From Pseudomonadota bacterium (GTDB taxonomy: Bacteria > Pseudomonadota > Gammaproteobacteria > Pseudomonadales > Oleiphilaceae), in assembly GCA_023430625.1 (NCBI GenBank), contig JAEZAA010000240.1:1-10255 (forward strand): a DNA stretch of 10,255 nt, written 5' to 3'. The notes under the pieces were generated by a model, which was not told the origin of the DNA, did not search any database, and worked only from the letters and a program-made list of their open reading frames with translations. Shown here one piece after another: positions 1-5,841 of this stretch. Numbering within the stretch: the first letter of the stretch is position 1; every line of letters begins with the position of its first letter. Both the position numbers and the translations under genes were made by a program.

Positions 1-426
1 GTGCATCTGGGTGACGTTGGCACCGGACTTGGCACGACGCGGCGGGCGGTGCAGGCCGAAACGCAGACTGTCCAACCCCGGATCCAGCATGCGTCGGCGG
101 GTAAACTCCGAGGTGAAGTGCGGCAACACCTCGGTGTCCGCACGCTCTTCGATCCAGTTGGTGCGCAGCGCTGCCAATCCCTGACGCACATCGACAACCA
201 GGTCGGGGTCCGTGTAGGGGCCTGAGGTGTCATAGACCGTTACCGGCTCATTCGGCTCGCCACCAAACGCAGTCGGCGTGTCCGCAAGACAGATCTCCCG
301 CATGGGCACGCGGATATCGGCACGACTGCCTTCCACATAGATTTTCCGGGACCCCGGAAAGGGTGCCACGCTGTTTTGGTCGACCTGGGCGCGGTCGCGA
401 AGAAAATCTTCCGGTCTGGCGTTCAT
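1..426 (-). CDS. thiC: Phosphomethylpyrimidine synthase ThiC, N-terminal part (runs off left edge)
   Basis: The first 142 codons of ThiC, the cytosolic radical-SAM enzyme that converts 5-aminoimidazole ribotide to HMP phosphate in thiamine synthesis. Reading leftwards from the ATG at 426-424, the protein contains the family landmarks SRKIYVEGSRADIRVPMREI (residues 22-41), VYDTSGPYTDP (about residues 58-68), and RRAKSGANVTQMH at the window edge. These match the conserved ThiC N-terminal region. The [4Fe-4S] CX2CX4C motif lies near the C-terminus of the family and is outside the window. The start is supported by AAGGAGAG at 439-432, six bases upstream. The gene is preceded by a TPP riboswitch, which is the expected regulator and independently supports the call. 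The gene has no stop inside the window. Confidence 0.96.
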   Translation of the reverse strand, partial: MNARPEDFLRDRAQVDQNSVAPFPGSRKIYVEGSRADIRVPMREICLADTPTAFGGEPNEPVTVYDTSGPYTDPDLVVDVRQGLAALRTNWIEERADTEVLPHFTSEFTRRRMLDPGLDSLRFGLHRPPRRAKSGANVTQMH

Positions 427-431
427 TGGGA

Positions 432-439
432 CTCTCCTT
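432..439 (-). promoter_or_regulatory. Ribosome binding site of thiC
   Basis: In mRNA sense this reads AAGGAGAG, six bases before the thiC ATG. It is the strongest Shine-Dalgarno in the leader and fixes the start. Its 5' half (CAAGG in mRNA sense, 440-436) is also the edge of an imperfect tandem repeat that can form hairpins, so access to it could depend on RNA structure; that part is inference. Confidence 0.8.
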
Positions 440-497
440 GAATGGGCATGCCCAACGGACATGCAAGCCTTGATTGGCATGTCCACAGACATGCTGG
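436..497. repeat. Imperfect tandem repeat with inverted CATG cores in the thiC leader
   Basis: Two adjacent copies of an approximately 30-32 base unit lie at 436-467 and 468-497. Both begin CCTTGA, then GGCATG, then GACATGC on the plus strand, and they differ by two single-base gaps and a few substitutions. A weaker third echo may follow at 503-520. Within the copies, GGACATGC (457-464) can pair with GCATGTCC (477-484), giving an 8-bp stem with a 12-base loop. GCATGTC (477-483) can instead pair with GACATGC (488-494), giving a 7-bp stem with a 4-base loop. The two stems share one arm and exclude each other. GGGCATGCCC (444-453) is itself a perfect palindrome. Everything lies between the riboswitch and the thiC start codon. 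Confidence 0.7.
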
Positions 498-656
498 CAT
501 TACCTGGCACTGGACAGACTGTACGAACTAGATGCCGCACAGGCGTACTTGGCAGGGGAGCCACGGAACGGAAAGCACGAAAGAGAGATACCAGGGGGAA
601 TGACAAACGCGTGTCGTGATCGGGTGCGATCTGCGTGGAGGGCTTGCGAGTCACTG
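498..656 (-). other. Long thiC leader between TPP aptamer and repeat; no gene
   Basis: Part of a stretch of almost 490 bases without a protein gene (427-913). In mRNA sense this part is rich in C and T (for example 559-600) and shows no hairpin followed by a run of U. I therefore see no intrinsic terminator as the riboswitch output. A long, weakly structured, C-rich leader would suit Rho-dependent termination or translational control, but that is inference. A short inverted repeat, GATCG-CACC-CGATC in mRNA sense (about 618-631), is the only other local structure I noticed. An open frame crosses the region on the plus strand but runs through the riboswitch and has no coding signs. Confidence 0.5.
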
Positions 657-745
657 CTCTCGTTGCCTACGCCGGCATTATCCGGATCAGGTCACGGGTT
701 CCACCAAGTGGTCTCAGCCGTGACGTACGCCACAGCACCCCGACA
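657..745 (-). ncRNA. TPP (thiamine pyrophosphate) riboswitch, THI box
   Basis: In mRNA sense (right to left) the aptamer reads TCGGGGTGC (743-735), then a stem GTGGC/GTCAC. CTGAGA follows at 717-712, then a small hairpin CCAC-TTG-GTGG (711-701), ACCC, and the highly conserved core CCTGATCCGGATAATGCCGG followed by CGTAGG (691-666). These are the invariant TPP-binding elements of the THI box in the expected order and spacing. TPP binding normally lowers expression of the downstream thiamine gene, here thiC. The ends are approximate because the outer P1 helix is weak. The aptamer ends about 230 bases before the thiC start codon, and no intrinsic terminator is seen between them. Confidence 0.96.
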
Positions 746-756
746 AGATTCGACAG

Positions 757-785
757 AGTGTAGAGTTACACCCGTTTATTGTCCA
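757..785 (-). promoter_or_regulatory. Predicted sigma70 promoter for thiC leader
   Basis: Reading leftwards, TGGACA (785-780; 5 of 6 to TTGACA) is followed after exactly 17 bases by TACACT (762-757; 4 of 6 to TATAAT). Transcription would begin near 750, just before the first conserved TPP aptamer bases at 743, which is where a riboswitch promoter should lie. This gives a leader of about 325 bases. The -35 box lies on the tolC side, so tolC transcription signals may overlap it. Confidence 0.65.
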
Positions 786-789
786 TAAT
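784..789 (+). promoter_or_regulatory. Weak candidate -10 box for the tolC-family gene
   Basis: CATAAT matches TATAAT at five of six positions and would give a start near 796, with a leader of about 118 bases. There is no good -35 hexamer at 16-18 bases upstream, so the call is tentative. It overlaps the -35 box of the divergent thiC promoter. Another TATAAT-like string, TACAAT at 893-898, lies too close to the start codon (914) to leave a normal ribosome binding site in the mRNA. Confidence 0.22.
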
Positions 790-842
790 GAACGCGGCGA
801 CAACCCGAACAAAAATGCGCCCCAATTCTAAAGTAGAGCCTC

Positions 843-860
843 GCGAAACCCCAGTTTCGC
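843..860 (+). other. Perfect inverted repeat upstream of tolC
   Basis: GCGAAAC (843-849), four bases, then GTTTCGC (854-860) make a perfect 7-bp inverted repeat about 53 bases before the tolC start. No T-run follows on either strand, so it is not a classical terminator. It could be a leader hairpin or a protein-binding site. No regulator can be named. Confidence 0.4.
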
Positions 861-913
861 TTCCCACCGTTATCGCCCCGGGGACATTCCAATACAATCA
901 GCAGGAAGACGTT

Positions 914-2242
914 ATGGCCTCCAAGAAGTCCGTGATCGCAGTGGTTCTCGGTCTGACGCTTACAACAACAACCGGCGCCACGGATCTGGTCACCGTATAC
1001 CAACAAGCCGCCGAATATGACTCGGAACTGGCGGCGGCATTTGCAGGATTCAAGGCCCAGGAAGAGCGTGTTGATGAAGCCCAATCCACGCTGCTGCCAC
1101 AAATTGGCGCCGCCGCAACCTTACAACGCACACGCTATCTAGGCGACCCCGGCTTTGACATCGAAAGCAGCTTCACCAGCAAGGGCTGGGGCATCAGTTT
1201 GGTTCAGCCCCTGTTCCGCGCGGATCGCTGGTATCGCTTCCAGGGCAGCAAATATGCCTCTGAACGGGCGCAAGCCGAGTTCGCCCAGGAGCAGCAGGAA
1301 CTCATTCTGCGTACTGCCGAAGCTTATTTTTCGGTCCTGCGCACCAAGGAAGCCCTGACGACGTCGCTCGCCGCGGAAGAGGCATTTGAGCGCCAATGGC
1401 AACAAGCCGTGCAACGCCACAAGGTGGGCTTGACCGCCGTCACCGAAGTGCATGAATCGCGCGCACTCTACGACGCGGCAAAGGTTCAGCGGATTGCCCT
1501 GGAGGGCGAGGTTGACTTGGCGTTGGAGAACCTGGAGCGCCTGACCGGCAAAACCTACCCCGAACTGGCCAGCCTCAGTGAGCAATTTCCGGTCTTCCGT
1601 CCGGTTCCCAATGAGCCGGACGCCTGGGTTGAGACGGCACTCAAGCAAAACTGGGCTATTCAGACGGCCTTTCATGGCGTCCAGGTTGCCCAGGAGCAGG
1701 CCAAGGCGGCCCGCGCACTGCATTATCCGACCCTCGATGCCACGGCATCCTACAACCGTTCAAGTAGCAGCAGCTCGGGCCCAGGTGTGGATCGATTTGG
1801 GCAAAACTACACAGCCTTTGGTGTTGAGCTAACGGTGCCACTCTATGCCGGTGGTGGCATTGACGCCGGCGTGCGGCGCGCGCGCTATGAGCTGGAGCAA
1901 GCGGAACAGGTGCTGACCACCATCCGCCGCAACGTGACCCTGAACACCCGCAGCCTGTTCCGTGCCATCAACACCAACATCGAATCCATCTCCGCCCGCA
2001 AGCAGGCGATTGTCTCGGCCGAAAGCGCGCTGTCGGCAACCCGTGCCGGTTATAAAGTGGGAACGCGTAACGTGGTCGAGGTGCTGGATGCCGAACGCCT
2101 GTATTACGAAACCCTGCGCGACTACACCAATGACCGCTTCAACTACGTGCTCAACAGCCTGCGCTTGAAACAGGCCGCTGGCACCCTGAGCCCGGAAGAC
2201 CTGATGCAGCTGAACCGCTGGCTCGCCCGCAGCGAAGGTTGA
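914..2242 (+). CDS. tolC: TolC-family outer-membrane efflux/secretion channel
   Basis: Outer-membrane trimeric channel component of type I secretion systems and RND/MFS/ABC efflux pumps, 442 residues. A signal peptide (residues 1 to about 22, MASKKSVIAVVLGLTLTTTT then GA) precedes the typical mature start LVTVYQQAAEYDSEL. INEARSPLLPQ-like text is seen as VDEAQSTLLPQIG (about 53-65). Two OEP repeats follow; each contains a barrel part (GISLVQPLFR near 93-102 and GVELTVPLYAGG about 312-323) and long helices (the VGTRNVVEVLDAERLYYE segment near 380-400). The first barrel strand pair of repeat 2 carries a serine-rich stretch, NRSSSSSSGPG. I start at ATG 914, not at the open frame's earlier codons, because AGGAAG (903-908) and the signal peptide fit only this start. 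It is shorter than E. coli TolC (493), lacking a long C-terminal tail. The symbol denotes the family; the exact pump partner is unknown. Confidence 0.93.
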   Translation: MASKKSVIAVVLGLTLTTTTGATDLVTVYQQAAEYDSELAAAFAGFKAQEERVDEAQSTLLPQIGAAATLQRTRYLGDPGFDIESSFTSKGWGISLVQPLFRADRWYRFQGSKYASERAQAEFAQEQQELILRTAEAYFSVLRTKEALTTSLAAEEAFERQWQQAVQRHKVGLTAVTEVHESRALYDAAKVQRIALEGEVDLALENLERLTGKTYPELASLSEQFPVFRPVPNEPDAWVETALKQNWAIQTAFHGVQVAQEQAKAARALHYPTLDATASYNRSSSSSSGPGVDRFGQNYTAFGVELTVPLYAGGGIDAGVRRARYELEQAEQVLTTIRRNVTLNTRSLFRAINTNIESISARKQAIVSAESALSATRAGYKVGTRNVVEVLDAERLYYETLRDYTNDRFNYVLNSLRLKQAAGTLSPEDLMQLNRWLARSEG

Positions 2243-2284
2243 AGCAACAGGGCCATCGGCCCGCATCACAAAAAACCGCACCAC

Positions 2285-2324
2285 AAAAAAGGCCCGGCGA
2301 CAGAGACTGTCCCGGGCCTTTTTT
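2285..2324. terminator. Bidirectional intrinsic terminator between tolC and waaA
   Basis: AAAAAAGGCCCGG (2285-2297) pairs with CCGGGCCTTTTTT (2312-2324). The inner part GACAG (2299-2303), AGA, CTGTC (2307-2311) extends the stem, leaving one bulged C at 2298. There is a six-T run on the plus strand (2319-2324) and six A at 2285-2290, which gives six U on the minus strand. It can therefore stop both tolC and the convergent waaA, whose stop is 10 bases away. Confidence 0.93.
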
Positions 2325-2333
2325 CCAGGTTGC

Positions 2334-3602
2334 TCACTTGTTTCCGATGAGCGGCCGCATCAAACCCAACAAACGCCCTAGCGCCCCCTGGTTACGCTTG
2401 ACGACCGCCAGTCCGGCGGCGCCAATCCGCTCCCGCAGCAGATCATCTTCCGCCAGCTCGACCAGCCGAGCACCCAGGTTCTCTCCGGCCCCTACATATA
2501 TGAGCCCTTCCGCGGCGGACAGCTGATTACAGATATCCTGAAAATTGAACACATGCGGCCCCATCAACGTGGGCAGCCCTAAAGCCGCAGGCTCCAACGG
2601 ATTATGCCCGCCCCGCTCGACCAGGCTTCCACCCACGAACGCGGCATCGGCGGCCGCAAAAAACACCATCATCTCGCCCATTGTGTCGCCGACCCAGACA
2701 TTGGTGGCAGCATCCGGCAAGGTGCCGCTGCTACGACGCAGAGCACGCAGGCCTTGGGAGCGGACTTTCTCATACACGCTGTCAAAGCGCTCGGGGTGGC
2801 GCGGCACCAGAATCAGCAAGGCTGAGGGGAATCGCCGACGAAGTGCCTGATGTGCTTCCAGCACCTGCTCATCCTCGCCCTCGTGCGTGCTGGCCGCGAC
2901 CCAGACAAAACGCTCGCCCAGCCGTTCTTTCAGATGCCCACCCTCCTCCAGCTGATCCGCGCGGGGCTCCATGTCGTACTTGATGCTGCCCGTGACCTGC
3001 ACCCGTTCGGCCGGCACACCCAGATCACGGAAGCGCCTGGCATCGGCCTCGGACTGGGCCGCAATCAGGCTCAGGTCCTGCAGCATGGGCCGCGCCAGCG
3101 CCCCAACCCGCCCATAGCCCCGCGCCGACCGCTCAGACAATCGGGCGTTCGCCAGAATCACCGGCACCTTGTGCCGGCGGCAGTAGCGCAAGGTGTTCGG
3201 CCAAAGCTCAGTTTCCATGATCACCAGTGCACAAGGCCGCACCTTGCGCAAGAAACGCTGAATCGCACCTGGCAGATCATAGGGTGCGTATACATGCTGC
3301 ACGCTATCGCCCAATAACGCCCGCACCCGCTCCGACCCGGTTGGCGTCATGGTCGTGACCAGGATGGGCAGATTGGGATAAGTCTGTTGCAAGGCACGAA
3401 TCAAGGGCACGGCGGCAATGGTTTCACCCACCGACACCGCATGGACCCAGAGCCCACCTTGCGGCGCCTGCCAATCAAACCAGCCGAACCGCTCCCGCCA
3501 GCGACGGGCATAGGCCGGTGCCCGCCAGGCCCGATAGATCAGGCGCAGCAGAATGGCGGGCAACATGAGGTAAAACACCAGGGTATAAATCAATCGGGCC
3601 AT
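2334..3602 (-). CDS. waaA: 3-deoxy-D-manno-octulosonic acid (Kdo) transferase WaaA/KdtA
   Basis: GT30 enzyme that transfers Kdo from CMP-Kdo to lipid IVA on the cytoplasmic face of the inner membrane, committing lipid A to LPS; 422 residues (E. coli 425). An N-terminal membrane segment (about residues 3-22) precedes the basic APAYARRWRERFG. Then come HAVSVGET (54-61; E60 matches the catalytic Glu of the family), VTTMTPTGSERV (82-93), VYAPYDLP (104-111), METELWPN (129-136), NARLSERSA (152-160), VTGSIKYD (203-210), ASTHEGE (237-243), LVPRHPERF (265-273) and GGSLVERGGHNPLE (324-337). The open frame continues upstream to 3785, but I choose ATG 3602 because the homology begins there and the extension is low-complexity Gly/Arg text. 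GGAG lies about 12 bases upstream, rather far. Whether it adds one or two Kdo residues cannot be read from the sequence. Confidence 0.97.
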   Translation of the reverse strand: MARLIYTLVFYLMLPAILLRLIYRAWRAPAYARRWRERFGWFDWQAPQGGLWVHAVSVGETIAAVPLIRALQQTYPNLPILVTTMTPTGSERVRALLGDSVQHVYAPYDLPGAIQRFLRKVRPCALVIMETELWPNTLRYCRRHKVPVILANARLSERSARGYGRVGALARPMLQDLSLIAAQSEADARRFRDLGVPAERVQVTGSIKYDMEPRADQLEEGGHLKERLGERFVWVAASTHEGEDEQVLEAHQALRRRFPSALLILVPRHPERFDSVYEKVRSQGLRALRRSSGTLPDAATNVWVGDTMGEMMVFFAAADAAFVGGSLVERGGHNPLEPAALGLPTLMGPHVFNFQDICNQLSAAEGLIYVGAGENLGARLVELAEDDLLRERIGAAGLAVVKRNQGALGRLLGLMRPLIGNK

Positions 3603-3653
3603 GGGTTTCGTGGACACTCCGGCAAACGAGGGCGGACCGAAGTGTAACGGAAT

Positions 3654-3682
3654 TTGGGTTCCTCTGCCGCCCCCGCTATAAT
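3654..3682 (+). promoter_or_regulatory. Predicted promoter for the oxidoreductase/aldo-keto reductase pair
   Basis: A perfect TATAAT (3677-3682) lies 17 bases downstream of TTGGGT (3654-3659; three of six to TTGACA). Transcription would begin near 3689, about 110 bases before the ATG at 3801. The site lies in the gap between divergent waaA and the oxidoreductase gene. The rest of that gap shows no convincing promoter for waaA. Confidence 0.5.
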
Positions 3683-3800
3683 TGCCGCCAATTTGCATGC
3701 CACCGGGTCGCGCGATCCGCGCCTCCCGGCAAGCGACCTCGCCTCTCCATAGGCGCTCGCTTACCTCAGCAGCCCCATCCAACACAGGTAGTCAGCACAC

Positions 3801-5003
3801 ATGACAGAGATTGTAACCACGGATGTGGTCATCATTGGTGGCGGCGTGGCCGGACTCTGGCTTAATCAGCGCCTGCGCCGCCAGGGCTTCAGCACCCTGC
3901 TGTTCGAAAAAGGCACTCTGGGCGGCGCCCAAACCCTGCATTCTCAAGGCATCATCCACGGCGGCACCAAGTATGCACTGAACGGCGCCCTGACCGGTGC
4001 CGCCAACGCCATTGCCGATATGCCGGCACGCTGGCGTGCCTGCCTGGCCGGCGAAGGCGATGTGGACCTGCGTGAGGCACGCGTCCTCTCCGAGCACCAT
4101 TACATGTGGTCCAAGGCCCAACTGGCCTCCAAGCTCACCACCTTCTTTGCCAGCAAGGCGGTCCGGGGCAAGATCGATCCCGTCGCAAACGATGCCCGCC
4201 CCAAGGCCTTTCAGGACCCGCGCTTCAAAGGGCGCCTCTACGCCCTGAACGAACTGGTGCTGGATGTGCCCAGCGTGGTCAGCGCCCTGGCCCAGCCAGC
4301 CATGGAGAGCCTCTATCAGTTCGACTGTGCACAGCAGGGCACCATCGAATTCGATGGCGAACAAGTGACGTCGCTTTGTATCAGCGGTAAGCGCCGCACG
4401 GTCCAGATCAAGGCTCAGCGCTACATCCTGGCCGCCGGCGAAGGCAACGAAGCACTGCTGCATGGCGCCGGGCTGCTGAGCCCGGCGATGCAGAGACGCC
4501 CCCTGCACATGGTCGCGGTGACCCATGATTACCCACACCCGATTTTCGCCCATTGCATCGGCACCGGCTCCAAACCGGTCCTCACTATTACCAGCCACCC
4601 AGCATCCGCTGGACGTCAGACCTGGTATCTCGGGGGTAACCTGGCGGAAACCGGGGTGGAACGAAATGGCACCGAACAGATCGAGGCCGCCGAAAAACTA
4701 CTCGCGGATCTGCTGCCCTGGGTCGATCTGGGCCAGGCCAAATGGAGCAGCTTCTTTATCAACCGCGCCGAGCCGCGCCAATCCAACCTGCTGCGTCCGG
4801 ATACGGCGTTCGTCGAGCGCCAGGGCAATCTGCTGACCTGCTGGCCCACCAAGCTGGCACTGTCTCCGAATCTGGCCGATGAGGTGGTCGCCATGCTGGA
4901 GCAGGATGGCATCCGCCCAAGCGCCACGTTCGACCCCAGCCTGCTTGCCGGCCTCCCCCGCCCTGCGCTTGGCACCCCGGCATGGAATCAAACAACGGCC
5001 TGA
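3801..5003 (+). CDS. FAD-dependent oxidoreductase, DAO (D-amino acid oxidase-like) family
   Basis: 400-residue flavoprotein of the DAO / glycerol-3-phosphate dehydrogenase-like fold; substrate unknown. The dinucleotide-binding motif VVIIGGGVAGLWLNQRLRRQ is at residues 9-28 (GGGVAG at 13-18), with an acidic strand end LFEKG (E36). TLHSQGIIHGGTKY (45-58) is the second conserved FAD-contacting segment typical of DAO members. YILAAGEGNEALL (roughly 208-220) matches the mid-protein FAD segment, and the C-terminal WPTKLALSPNLAD segment resembles the region that closes the flavin site. No signal peptide or membrane segment is evident, so it is probably cytosolic. It is followed after 18 bases by the aldo/keto reductase gene, probably in one transcript. 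The ribosome binding site is poor (AGG about 13 bases before the ATG). Similar pairs occur near waaA and hldE in Pseudomonas as I recall them, but no function can be given. Confidence 0.85.
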   Translation: MTEIVTTDVVIIGGGVAGLWLNQRLRRQGFSTLLFEKGTLGGAQTLHSQGIIHGGTKYALNGALTGAANAIADMPARWRACLAGEGDVDLREARVLSEHHYMWSKAQLASKLTTFFASKAVRGKIDPVANDARPKAFQDPRFKGRLYALNELVLDVPSVVSALAQPAMESLYQFDCAQQGTIEFDGEQVTSLCISGKRRTVQIKAQRYILAAGEGNEALLHGAGLLSPAMQRRPLHMVAVTHDYPHPIFAHCIGTGSKPVLTITSHPASAGRQTWYLGGNLAETGVERNGTEQIEAAEKLLADLLPWVDLGQAKWSSFFINRAEPRQSNLLRPDTAFVERQGNLLTCWPTKLALSPNLADEVVAMLEQDGIRPSATFDPSLLAGLPRPALGTPAWNQTTA

Positions 5004-5021
5004 ATCTGGCGGAGACCTGAC

Positions 5022-5825
5022 ATGAAATGCCTGCAAGTTGCCCAGACCGATTTGTTTGTCTCGCCCATTGGCCTGGGCACCGTCAAGCTCGGCCGCAACC
5101 AGGGCGTCAAGTATCCGCAGGGGTTTGAGTTGCCGAACGATCGGCAGGCGCGGGAGCTGATCGCACAGGCAAGGGACCTCGGCATCAACCTGATCGACAC
5201 GGCGCCGGCCTATGGCATCAGCGAGGAACGTCTGGGCGGTTTACTGCATGGCCAGCGTCACCACTGGATCATCTGCACCAAGGTGGGCGAGGAGTTCGAG
5301 GCGGGGCAATCGAGCTTCAACTTTACGCCCGAGCATGTGCGCTTCAGCCTGGAGCGCAGCCTGCGCAGGCTACGGACAGATGTGCTGGACATCGTGCTGG
5401 TCCACTCGGACGGCGAGGATTTGCGGATCATTGAGCAGATGGGCACGCTGGAGGCACTGGCTCAGGCGCAACAGCAGGGGCTGATTCGTGCCTATGGCAT
5501 GTCCACCAAGACCGTCGCTGGCGGCATCGCCACCCTTGAGCGCGCCGACGTGGCGATGGCGACTTACAATCTGGAACATCATGAAGAAGAACCCGTCCTG
5601 GATTTTGCCCGGGACCAGGGGAAAGCGGTGTTCGTCAAGAAAGCGCTCGCCAGCGGGCATCTGTGCCTGCGCGAAGGCGAAGATCCGGTCGAGGCCAGCA
5701 TGGACTTCCTGTTCCGTCACCAGGGCGTGACCAGCACCATTGTTGGCACCATCAACCCGGAGCATCTGCGCCACAACGTGGCTGCTGTGAACCGGGCTGT
5801 CAGCCGCCACCGGCCGGGGATTTAA
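5022..5825 (+). CDS. Aldo/keto reductase family protein
   Basis: 267-residue TIM-barrel NAD(P)H-dependent oxidoreductase of the AKR superfamily, at the short end of the family's usual range. The catalytic tetrad is visible: D59 (NLIDTAPAYG, 57-65), Y64, K87 (ICTKVG) and H128 (IVLVHSDG). The N-terminal VSPIGLGTVKLGRN (13-26) and the C-terminal cofactor segment TIVGTINPEHLRHN (239-252) are also typical. GGAG (5011-5014) lies seven bases before the ATG. Translation follows the oxidoreductase stop by 18 bases, so the two are probably co-transcribed and may act on the same metabolite. The physiological substrate is unknown. It ends 16 bases from the stop of convergent hldE. I see no clear intrinsic terminator between them, so read-through antisense to hldE is possible. 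Confidence 0.9.
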   Translation: MKCLQVAQTDLFVSPIGLGTVKLGRNQGVKYPQGFELPNDRQARELIAQARDLGINLIDTAPAYGISEERLGGLLHGQRHHWIICTKVGEEFEAGQSSFNFTPEHVRFSLERSLRRLRTDVLDIVLVHSDGEDLRIIEQMGTLEALAQAQQQGLIRAYGMSTKTVAGGIATLERADVAMATYNLEHHEEEPVLDFARDQGKAVFVKKALASGHLCLREGEDPVEASMDFLFRHQGVTSTIVGTINPEHLRHNVAAVNRAVSRHRPGI

Positions 5826-5841
5826 GCTCGCGAGAGGCGCC

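Noticed and set aside
1..225. Plus-strand open frame of 74 codons at the left edge
   Set aside because: It is antisense to thiC, whose translated sequence is clearly recognised over the same bases.
248..466. Minus-strand open frame of 72 codons
   Set aside because: Wrong frame of the same strand as thiC; its start overlaps the leader repeat and the sequence has no family features.
474..788. Plus-strand open frame of 104 codons between thiC and tolC
   Set aside because: It runs through the TPP riboswitch and the thiC promoter and shows no coding signs.
779..913. 45-codon N-terminal extension of the TolC-family protein
   Set aside because: It would bury the signal peptide that starts at 914, and a ribosome binding site lies directly before ATG 914.
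1139..1723. Minus-strand open frame of 194 codons opposite tolC
   Set aside because: Shadow of the tolC reading frame with no recognisable domain.
3603..3785. 61-codon N-terminal extension of WaaA
   Set aside because: Homology to WaaA begins at MARLIYTLVFYL; the extension is low-complexity and lies in the promoter region of the divergent gene.
3792..4598. Long minus-strand open frame of 268 codons opposite the flavoprotein gene
   Set aside because: Shadow frame in GC-rich DNA; the plus strand encodes a clear DAO-family protein.
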